From assembly GCA_004376385.1 (NCBI GenBank), contig SOJY01000210.1, forward strand, positions 1 through 5,378: 5,378 nt of DNA, in the 5' to 3' direction. Source of the DNA: Candidatus Bathyarchaeum sp. Lineage in GTDB: Archaea > Thermoproteota > Bathyarchaeia > Bathyarchaeales > Bathyarchaeaceae. Position numbers and translations under genes: made by a program. Position 1 is the stretch's first letter; the number at the start of each line of letters is the position of its first letter. The notes beneath the pieces were generated by a model. That model had not been told where the DNA came from. It searched no databases and was given only the letters and a program-made list of their open reading frames with translations. Below are positions 1-5,054 of this stretch, one piece after another.

Positions 1-351
1 TAGTCCTCCAGCTATGACGTATCCCCCATTTTTTGTCTCAATCAACGCACAAGCATAGTCATTAAGGACTCCGCCGTATGTTTCATTCTACTCCATGTTC
101 CCATTTGCATCGGTTTTTACCAACCAAAAATCACCATCCCCCTCAGGAGCACCAAAATCCCGTGTGTAGCCGGCTAGGGCGTATCCCCCATCAGAGGTCT
201 CAACCAACGAATGAGCAACTTCCTCACCTACGCCTCCATAAGTTTGGCTCCACATTACCGAGGATGCCCCAACCGAATTAATTATTGGGAAACTGAGTAA
301 AACAAAAATAACTATGCTTAAAAGAAACAACTTTTTAGATAACTTTATCAT
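1..351 (-). pseudogene. Secreted TYGG-repeat protein, N-terminal part, interrupted by an in-frame TAG
   Basis: Reading leftward from the ATG at 351-349, the first 30 or so residues form a signal peptide: a lysine-rich start (MIKLSKK), a hydrophobic core to about residue 25, and likely cleavage after VGA. A repeat unit follows, from W34-S-Q-TYGG through SLVETSDGGYALAGYT to DFWLVKTDANGNME (residue 87). Codon 88 is TAG (positions 90-88). The same frame then continues to the window edge for 29 more codons as NETYGG, ALIETKNGGYVIAGG, clearly the start of a second repeat. W34 and codon 88 occupy the same place in the repeat, 54 residues apart, so TAG replaces an expected TGG. Repeats of this type occur in many secreted archaeal and bacterial proteins and may form a beta-propeller-like fold; the exact function is unknown. 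As read, the product would be an 87-aa fragment. Alternatives are a sequencing error, a recent nonsense mutation, or TAG decoded as an amino acid. The gene is divergent from mre11 and is also cut off by the window. Confidence 0.75.
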
Positions 352-376
352 CTTCGTTAAATTGTATTAATCATTT

Positions 377-387
377 TTTTATTAAAG
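377..387 (-). promoter_or_regulatory. Possible TATA box for the TYGG-repeat gene
   Basis: On the minus strand the AT-rich stretch CTTTAATAAAA (387 down to 377) lies about 30 bases before the ATG at 351. With the usual archaeal spacing of about 25 bases to the transcription start, the mRNA would have a leader of only a few bases. No Shine-Dalgarno sequence precedes the ATG, which fits a nearly leaderless transcript. This is a match by eye only, in an AT-rich region. Confidence 0.35.
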
Positions 388-429
388 GATTTTTGTCAAG
401 AAACTTTGACTAATGACCAACTCTGTGCT

Positions 430-447
430 CGCGTGTGGTGGCACGCG
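430..447. repeat. GC-rich inverted repeat (hairpin)
   Basis: CGCGTG (430-435) is perfectly complementary to CACGCG (442-447) around the loop TGGTGG, and a T-G wobble could extend the stem. It stands out because the surrounding DNA is AT-rich. The right arm CACG (442-445) could instead pair with CGTG (455-458), giving two mutually exclusive foldings. It lies about 80 bases upstream of the divergent repeat-protein start and about 210 bases upstream of mre11. No function can be assigned. Confidence 0.4.
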
Positions 448-460
448 TTTCCTACGTGAA

Positions 461-492
461 TGGGAGAGAAGGAGAACGTGGACGTAAAAAGG
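461..492 (+). repeat. Imperfect direct repeat of the mre11 leader, upstream copy
   Basis: This stretch aligns with 631-661, the sequence that holds the mre11 ribosome-binding site and start codon. With one single-base gap, 25 of 31 positions match. The core 463-487 against 633-656 has only two mismatches and includes the shared string GGACGTAA. At the position of the mre11 ATG this copy reads AAA, so no start codon remains. It may be a remnant of a local duplication, or chance in a purine-rich stretch, although GGACGTAA is not low-complexity. Confidence 0.45.
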
Positions 493-587
493 TTGTTTTC
501 AACAATCAGCTGTTATTAGTCTCCTAATATGAACAGAAGTTGCTTCCAAACATCAAGAAAAACTATTCAAGCGATTTGGGCTTTAAC

Positions 588-595
588 TTATAAAA
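588..595 (+). promoter_or_regulatory. TATA box of the mre11-rad50 operon
   Basis: TTATAAAA is a near-ideal archaeal TATA box. A start site about 25 bases downstream would fall near 617 and give a leader of about 40 bases carrying the purine-rich ribosome-binding site of mre11. The box lies within a dyad, GGCTTT (579-584) and AAAGCC (593-598), which could be an operator that competes with TBP binding; that regulatory reading is inference. Confidence 0.6.
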
Positions 596-645
596 GCCAC
601 TGAGGCAACTAGAGGTTTACGAGGTAACGGTTGGAGAGAGGAGAA

Positions 646-651
646 AGAGGA
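646..651 (+). promoter_or_regulatory. Ribosome-binding site of mre11
   Basis: AGAGGA ends four bases before the ATG at 656, with a second GAGAGAGGAG stretch just upstream. No other in-frame ATG, GTG or TTG lies close upstream, so this site supports the ATG at 656 as the start. Confidence 0.65.
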
Positions 652-655
652 CGTA

Positions 656-1855
656 ATGAAGCCGTTCAGTTTTGTTCACGCCGCTGACTTGCATCTGGGT
701 TACGCTCAGTACAATCTGGATGTGCGCCGCAGAGACTTCAATAGTGTCTTTGGGGAGCTGGTGGACAAAACAATCGAGTTAGAGCCGGACTTGATGATAC
801 TTGCGGGGGACATATTTGAGCATGCGCGCCCATCAAACTCCACTCTTGAGGTGGCTATAATCAACTTTCGGAGGCTCAGAGACGCTGGGATACCTGTTCT
901 CGCCGTTGATGGTTCCCACGATTCTGCGCCTAACGTTATAACAAGCACAATTCTTAACCCTCTAGATAGTGCAGGTTTGATTTGGTATTTGCCTCGTCAT
1001 GAGGGCGCATCTTGGAGAAACGAAAGCTGCTACGTTTATGGCATTCCCAACTTTCGAACAGCCAGAAAAACCCAAGAAGAGTTGCCTGCCTTTCTGGAAA
1101 AGAACAAGCCCGCCCCTGACCCCTCGCTGTTTAATATTCTTGTTTTTCATATGGCTTTGGATATTCCCGCCATTAAGCCGCCCAAGATGGAGGCTGAAGC
1201 CAGCCCAGAAAGTCTTCCTGAAGGCTTCAACTATTACGCGGGTGGACATATTCACAAGCCGTACAAGTCTAGGTTCAAGAATGGGCTTCTCGTCTATAGC
1301 GGCGGCACTGAAACGGCAAGTTATGATGAGGCGAAAACCAAGAAAGGCTTCTACCATGTCAAAGTAAACAAGAATGGTAAACCAAAACTTGAACGAATAC
1401 GGCTGGAGACTCCGCGTAAGTTCATTATTCTGGAGCAAACCTACACGGGTTTGACTCCCTCGAAGATAACTGAGGCAGTGGTGCAGCGAATTAAAGAAAG
1501 CGAGGAACCGGAAGCCATCGTAGTTCCCGTTATCAAGGGAGTGCTGCCCGCAGAGGCTGGACGTGGAGAAATCGACCTCGCACAAATAAGAAATGCGGGT
1601 GAGAAGGCTCTTTTTGTTCATCCAGTTCTTCGGCTTAGAGAAACCGAAATTTCGGAGGAGATAATCCGCTCCATCTTCGGGGGAGACATGAAGGACATGA
1701 AAACCAAGTCTTTCGAGTACTTCTTTGAGATTTTTTCTGAAAGCTACAAGCGGGAGGAGAGCGAAAAGATTGCTAGGCTCGCCGTCGATCTGCTGGGTCC
1801 ATTGGTGGCGAAGCGGGAAACAAAAGTGAAGGAGAAGCTGGAGGAGTTTCTTTGA
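656..1855 (+). CDS. mre11: Mre11 DNA double-strand-break repair nuclease (SbcD-like)
   Basis: This encodes the nuclease subunit of the archaeal Mre11-Rad50 complex, which in this family has Mn-dependent 3'-5' exonuclease and endonuclease activity at DNA breaks, starting end resection. The 399-residue product is of usual archaeal length. The metallophosphoesterase motifs appear in order: D11-L-H13 (AADLHLG), G51-D52 (LAGDIFEH), G86-S-H-D89, H165 (VFHMAL) and G197-H-I-H200. The third motif is normally GNHD, and its asparagine is a metal ligand in characterised Mre11 enzymes; here it is serine, coded TCC. The capping domain follows from about 210, and the charged helical C-terminus (about 350-399) matches the Rad50-binding region. 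The ATG has a good ribosome-binding site and an upstream TATA box. The stop codon overlaps the rad50 start by 4 bases. Identification is firm; activity with the Ser variant is not shown by sequence. Confidence 0.95.
   Translation: MKPFSFVHAADLHLGYAQYNLDVRRRDFNSVFGELVDKTIELEPDLMILAGDIFEHARPSNSTLEVAIINFRRLRDAGIPVLAVDGSHDSAPNVITSTILNPLDSAGLIWYLPRHEGASWRNESCYVYGIPNFRTARKTQEELPAFLEKNKPAPDPSLFNILVFHMALDIPAIKPPKMEAEASPESLPEGFNYYAGGHIHKPYKSRFKNGLLVYSGGTETASYDEAKTKKGFYHVKVNKNGKPKLERIRLETPRKFIILEQTYTGLTPSKITEAVVQRIKESEEPEAIVVPVIKGVLPAEAGRGEIDLAQIRNAGEKALFVHPVLRLRETEISEEIIRSIFGGDMKDMKTKSFEYFFEIFSESYKREESEKIARLAVDLLGPLVAKRETKVKEKLEEFL
1840..1846 (+). promoter_or_regulatory. Ribosome-binding site that fixes the TTG start of rad50
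   Basis: GGAGGAG, a strong match to the anti-Shine-Dalgarno end of 16S rRNA, lies within the last codons of mre11 and ends five bases before the TTG at 1852. It supports TTG initiation and translational coupling of rad50 to mre11. Confidence 0.75.
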
Positions 1856-3939
1856 AACTGGAGTCTCTGCATTTAGAGAATATCAGGTCGCACATCAAAA
1901 CGGTGGTTCCGTTTGTTAATGGATTCAACTGTATTGTGGGCGGTCTGGGACAAGGAAAATCCACGGTTCTTTATGCCTTCGATTTTGCTCTCTTCGGAGA
2001 CCCCTTAGGCAGAAGCTACGACTATCTACTCAGAGAAGACGCAGAAGAGGGAAAAGTAACCGCAGTTTTTGTCCATAACGGCAGAACCTACAAGATTCAC
2101 AGGGCGCTTCAAAGGCGCGGAAAGGGCATCAACCAAGACATTGACCAACTCAAGTTTTATCGAGACGGCAAGTTGGTTGCAAGCAACAAAAACGATGCAG
2201 TTGCCGAGGAGCTGAAGGCTCTGACTGGACTAGACAAAAACATCTTCCGAGAGGTTGTCTGGGTTCGCCAAGAACACCTCAAAGAACTGTTAGACATCAC
2301 TCCGCGGCAGCGCCAGACAAAACTGGATAAACTGTTCGGGCTTTCCGACTACAATGTGGCTTGGAGCGGGTTGCACCAGTTTGAGAGAGAATATGAGGTT
2401 GAGAAGAATGTTCTCGAACGGGACGCGGACGTAATCCGTGTTGGCAAGCTTGAGGCTGATTATATCAGTGCAGTTGAAGAATTCTCGTCCGTTACCAGTC
2501 AACTCAAAGATGCAAAAGAAAAACTTGCCAAAGCAGAGTCTGCACTCCATGAGGTGTCTGCCCATCTTGATGGTCTAGAGGAACTGCGAAAAACAACAGA
2601 GGCGCTACAGAGAAGAGAGATTCAGCTTCAAACAAACATCGCAAACATCAAGAAAAGGTCCAGAGAATTGGCAAACCAAAATGAAACAAATAAGAGGCGC
2701 CTTGATGAGCTGCAAAAGCTTTTGTCTCAGATCGAGTCGCAGGAGAAGTCCAATCGAAACGCGCTCCAAAATATTGGATGGGACGCAGATAAAACGTTTG
2801 AAGAGCTTAGAAGCCATCTTTTTGCTGTTGAGGAGCAACTAAGAACCATCGGCGGCGAACAGGAAGCTACAAAAAGAGAGATGACCGCTTCCATAAGCAA
2901 TATTTCAAGCATAATAGCTGAAAACAAGTGTCCCCGCTGTCTTCAAGACCTCACTGGAGATTACAAGAAAAGCCTCAAGGAAAACCTTCAAAATGAACAG
3001 GCTGAACACAAAAAAAGGCTGACGGAACTGCAGAAAAACTTTGATGAACTAAAAAGCCTTCACATTACAGCCAATCGCGCTGTTTCAAATCTGCAGCAGC
3101 TTACTCCTCGAATCGAAGACATCCGGAAACAGGTTACAGAAAAGCAGGAGTCATTGACCAAGTTTTCTGTTGAAGTTGAAGCGGCACAGGAAGAAGAGAA
3201 GAAACTACAGAAACAATTGGATGAAACACAAGAAGAGATAGCTAAGTTTGATGTTACTGAGTTGGAGTCTGCGCGAAAACAGCAAAAAAACGCTTTTACT
3301 GACCAACTCAATGCCAAGCATGAACTGGATATTTTGGAAAAAAGAAAAACGGATCTCGCTTCAAGAGTAGACGACTTGAAGGAACGATTAGATATTACTC
3401 AGAAGAAGATTGAGAGAAAAGAAAAAATTGGAAAGCTTCTTGAAGTTATCGATAGAATCCGAGTTGCCTACAGGAGTATCCAGCCTAAACTTAGAAGCGA
3501 ATTCGTTACGTACCTCCAAAGAACTGTCCAGCAGGTACTAGACAGCCTGGTCGGAGATGTGGGACCCGCATTGAACATTAAAATTGACGAGACATATTCA
3601 CCGTTTGTCAGCAGCGAAGAGGGCTACGAACGGGAAGTTTCGAATCTTTCAGGCGGAGAACGGACGCTGCTGGCGTTTGCTTATCGTATAGGTCTTGGGC
3701 AGCTGATTATGCAGTCGAGGACGGGGCATGGTCTTTACATGCTTCTTTTGGATGAGCCTACAGAGAGTCTGGGAAGAGAAGACGGTTCCGTGGATCGGTT
3801 GGCTGAGGCGGTCAGCCGCTTGAAGGCTATCGAACAGATAATCGCTGTAACCCACAACGAAGCTTTCGCAGAAAAAGCAGATCATGTAATACGTATCGAA
3901 AAAGAGGCGGGAGCAAGCCAAATCCACATAGAAAAATAA
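1852..3939 (+). CDS. rad50: Rad50 DNA repair ATPase with zinc hook, compact form
   Basis: This is the SMC-like ATPase partner of Mre11. Two ATPase heads close on ATP to bind DNA and control the nuclease, and the zinc hook joins two coiled coils. In the 695-residue product: Walker A G30-G-L-G-Q-G-K36-S-T38, Q-loop Q140 (VWVRQEHL), coiled coil about 180-355, zinc hook C360-P-R-C363, return coil about 365-540, signature LSGGE (599-603), Walker B LLLD634-E635, D-loop SLGRED (639-644) and switch histidine H668. All ATPase motifs are present. The start is TTG, not ATG; the N-terminus KLESLHLENIRSH fits the family exactly, and GGAGGAG precedes it. The TTG overlaps the mre11 TGA (TTGA). The protein is shorter than the roughly 880-residue Pyrococcus Rad50 because each coiled-coil arm has only about 180 residues. 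herA and nurA, often neighbours in archaea, are not in the window. Confidence 0.95.
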   Translation: MKLESLHLENIRSHIKTVVPFVNGFNCIVGGLGQGKSTVLYAFDFALFGDPLGRSYDYLLREDAEEGKVTAVFVHNGRTYKIHRALQRRGKGINQDIDQLKFYRDGKLVASNKNDAVAEELKALTGLDKNIFREVVWVRQEHLKELLDITPRQRQTKLDKLFGLSDYNVAWSGLHQFEREYEVEKNVLERDADVIRVGKLEADYISAVEEFSSVTSQLKDAKEKLAKAESALHEVSAHLDGLEELRKTTEALQRREIQLQTNIANIKKRSRELANQNETNKRRLDELQKLLSQIESQEKSNRNALQNIGWDADKTFEELRSHLFAVEEQLRTIGGEQEATKREMTASISNISSIIAENKCPRCLQDLTGDYKKSLKENLQNEQAEHKKRLTELQKNFDELKSLHITANRAVSNLQQLTPRIEDIRKQVTEKQESLTKFSVEVEAAQEEEKKLQKQLDETQEEIAKFDVTELESARKQQKNAFTDQLNAKHELDILEKRKTDLASRVDDLKERLDITQKKIERKEKIGKLLEVIDRIRVAYRSIQPKLRSEFVTYLQRTVQQVLDSLVGDVGPALNIKIDETYSPFVSSEEGYEREVSNLSGGERTLLAFAYRIGLGQLIMQSRTGHGLYMLLLDEPTESLGREDGSVDRLAEAVSRLKAIEQIIAVTHNEAFAEKADHVIRIEKEAGASQIHIEK
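2929..2940 (+). other. Zinc hook CPRC of Rad50
   Basis: The codons TGT-CCC-CGC-TGT encode C360-P-R-C363, the CxxC that in Rad50 pairs with a second copy to bind one zinc ion and join two molecules. It lies near the middle of the protein between coiled-coil arms of similar length, as expected. Confidence 0.9.
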
Positions 3940-3952
3940 CCATTACATAATG

Positions 3953-3966
3953 TTGCGCTTCCGCAA
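3953..3966. repeat. Small hairpin after rad50
   Basis: TTGCG (3953-3957) pairs with CGCAA (3962-3966) around CTTC, 13 bases after the rad50 stop. An alternative stem, GCTT/AAGC (3957-3960 and 3965-3968), competes with it. No T run follows on the plus strand, so it is not a typical archaeal terminator. It may limit read-through or only protect the mRNA end. Confidence 0.3.
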
Positions 3967-3969
3967 GCC

Positions 3970-3976
3970 ATAAAAA
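3970..3976 (+). promoter_or_regulatory. Possible TATA box for the anchored secreted protein gene
   Basis: ATAAAAA lies about 33 bases before the ATG at 4006. A transcription start about 25 bases downstream would leave a leader of roughly 8 bases that just includes GAGG (3998-4001), four bases before the ATG. This suggests that the gene is transcribed separately from rad50. Confidence 0.4.
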
Positions 3977-4005
3977 CTGAAGAAATAACTTGATTATGAG
4001 GTATT

Positions 4006-4644
4006 ATGACGAGAAAAATTCTGTTATGTACGATTTGTTTGGCAGTTCTCGTTACTGCAATATTTTCAGCGGTTGCTTCAGCTGAGATTGTAGTGGGTGT
4101 AAAGGAAGGCGACTGGATAGAATACAGGGTAACTTGCACGGGCAACGTTCCCGCGGAGCATGATGTAAATGGGGCTAAAATCGAAATAGTAGGCGTTGAT
4201 GAAAAAAAGATCGACATCAAAATCACGTCAACTTATTCTGATGGAAGAGAGGAAACTACAACTGCAACCCTGAATCTTGAGACGGGTCAGATCGGAGATT
4301 CATTCATTATCCCCGCAAACTTGAGTGAAGGTGACACATTCCCGGAACAAAACGAGGGCAACATAACTATCAGTGGAATCGAAGAGAAAAGATACGCAGG
4401 CGCAAAACGAACTGTTGTAACCGCAACTACATCATACACCATGTTCTACTGGGACAAGTCTACAGGGTTTCTCGTTGAAGCAACCTCAACATACACTAAC
4501 TTCACCATTACTACAAAAGCGGAAAACACAAACATGTGGCAACCTCAAACATTCGTGATAGACCCAATTTTCCCAATTGTACTAATAGCTATAGTGATAG
4601 GTGCTGTTTCAGCAATCTTCCTGAGAGCTAAAATAAAGAAATAG
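4006..4644 (+). CDS. Secreted protein with C-terminal membrane anchor, function unknown
   Basis: The 212-residue product has a signal peptide (residues 1-26: MTRK, hydrophobic core, likely cut at ASA before E27). A beta-rich, threonine-rich extracellular domain runs from about 27 to 183, and a single membrane helix (about 187-206) ends in the basic tail RAKIKK. The protein should therefore sit on the outer face of the membrane. Three N-glycosylation sequons, N105-L-S, N119-I-T and N165-F-T, fit an archaeal surface protein. The start GVKEGDWIEYRVT resembles, from memory, a family of anchored proteins common in Bathyarchaeia and related archaea; no biochemical role is known to me. The ATG has GAGG four bases upstream. 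It begins 66 bases after rad50 and probably has its own promoter, so a link to DNA repair is not implied. It ends in TAG; reading through would add only 12 residues before TAA. Confidence 0.85.
   Translation: MTRKILLCTICLAVLVTAIFSAVASAEIVVGVKEGDWIEYRVTCTGNVPAEHDVNGAKIEIVGVDEKKIDIKITSTYSDGREETTTATLNLETGQIGDSFIIPANLSEGDTFPEQNEGNITISGIEEKRYAGAKRTVVTATTSYTMFYWDKSTGFLVEATSTYTNFTITTKAENTNMWQPQTFVIDPIFPIVLIAIVIGAVSAIFLRAKIKK
4630..4641 (-). terminator. T-rich tract, possible terminator of the small membrane protein gene
   Basis: On the minus strand the sequence reads TTTCTTTATTTT, with 10 T in 12 bases, starting 16 bases after the stop of the convergent small gene. Archaeal RNA polymerase stops at such T tracts without needing a hairpin. 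The tract lies inside the last codons of the neighbouring plus-strand gene, where Lys-rich codons also explain its composition. Confidence 0.3.
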
Positions 4645-4657
4645 CCGCTCTCCATTC

Positions 4658-4906
4658 TCAATCATCTGAAACTTCCACAGTAACTGGGAGGGGCGGCGCT
4701 GTAGAAGCCAAAGCCCAGCCAATCCACGCCACCACAACAAGAACAGCATAGACTAGGATTATAACTGGAACAATTATCGCCCATTCGCTGATGGTTTTTC
4801 CCAAAAAAACTAAGTCTTCGGGAGCCAAAAAAAGCAACCAAAAATACCCAACCATAGCAACCAATGCTAAAACAAAGAGTAGAGCACCCAAAGACCTGTC
4901 TCTCAA
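4658..4906 (-). CDS. Small two-helix membrane protein, function unknown
   Basis: The 82-residue product starts MRDRSLGALL. One membrane helix spans about 7-27 and a second about 43-67, separated by a short polar loop (APEDLVFLGKTISE). A proline-containing acidic tail (TAPPLPVTVEVSDD) ends it. From memory, short proteins beginning MRDRS with two helices and this TxPPLP tail recur in Bathyarchaeia-like archaea, without known function. The start codon is TTG (4906-4904): no in-frame ATG exists upstream before a TAA, and the family-like N-terminus begins here. GAGGCGGG lies upstream but at a wide spacing, so initiation may be weak. The gene is convergent with the anchored secreted protein gene, with 13 bases between the two stops. 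A parallel frame starting GTG at 4949 gives a cysteine-rich, implausible product. Confidence 0.75.
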   Translation of the reverse strand: MRDRSLGALLFVLALVAMVGYFWLLFLAPEDLVFLGKTISEWAIIVPVIILVYAVLVVVAWIGWALASTAPPLPVTVEVSDD

Positions 4907-4948
4907 CTGGTTTTCCCGCCTCGAACATAAGGCTTAATTCCCTCCGCA

Positions 4949-4961
4949 CTTAAAACTTTCG
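4949..4961 (-). promoter_or_regulatory. BRE/TATA-like promoter of the small membrane protein gene
   Basis: On the minus strand CGAAA (4961-4957) followed directly by GTTTTAAG (4956-4949) matches the arrangement of an archaeal BRE and TATA box. It predicts a transcription start near 4927 and a leader of about 20 bases before the TTG at 4906. This also argues against the parallel frame that would start upstream at 4949. Confidence 0.45.
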
Positions 4962-5054
4962 AGGCTACATCTACTCCGCAGAGAAAGAAATTAAAGAACG
5001 AGCATGGGTTATGGGTAGCAACAGCATAGTCATTTTGCATTATTCGGGGATCAA

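Larger units (their letters stand above)
352..655. other. Divergent intergenic region with several short inverted repeats
   Basis: No credible gene lies in these 304 bases between the repeat-protein gene and mre11. The region holds a GC-rich hairpin (430-447), a perfect 6-bp inverted repeat TATTAG-TCTC-CTAATA (514-529), a small GTTG-TTTT-CAAC hairpin (492-503), a dyad around the mre11 TATA box (579-598), and a near-copy of the mre11 leader at 461-492. I see no tRNA, and no C/D-box pair that would support a guide RNA. A GTG at 478 could open only a 13-codon peptide ending in TAG. Confidence 0.6.

Noticed and set aside
78..281. Plus-strand frame of 67 codons at the left end
   Set aside because: It is antisense to the TYGG-repeat gene, rich in His and Pro, with no ribosome-binding site.
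352..655. CRISPR array or guide RNA in the hairpin-rich intergenic region
   Set aside because: The inverted repeats differ in sequence and are not regularly spaced, and I find no C-box/D-box pairing.
999..1367. Plus-strand alternative frame of 122 codons inside mre11
   Set aside because: It overlaps the conserved mre11 frame in a shifted phase and gives a product with no family resemblance.
962..1621. Long minus-strand frame of 219 codons opposite mre11
   Set aside because: It lies wholly within mre11, whose plus-strand product has every nuclease motif. The antisense product has no recognisable domain and an odd composition.
656..3939. mre11-rad50 as the core of a new defence island
   Set aside because: The pair is an ordinary archaeal repair operon. 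The flanking genes are secreted, membrane or helical proteins with separate promoters and no visible nuclease, helicase or toxin motifs.
3882..4226. Minus-strand frame of 114 codons across the rad50/secreted-protein junction
   Set aside because: It is antisense to two well-supported genes, and its apparent hydrophobic stretch is a by-product of the opposite-strand coding sequence.
4662..4949. Minus-strand frame of 95 codons parallel to the small membrane protein
   Set aside because: The product is cysteine- and serine-rich with no coherent helices, while the overlapping frame gives two clean membrane helices and a family-like N-terminus.
5024..5034. 11-base string GCATAGTCATT also found at 53-63
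   Set aside because: A few exact 11-base matches are expected by chance in a window of this size, and the two contexts are unrelated.
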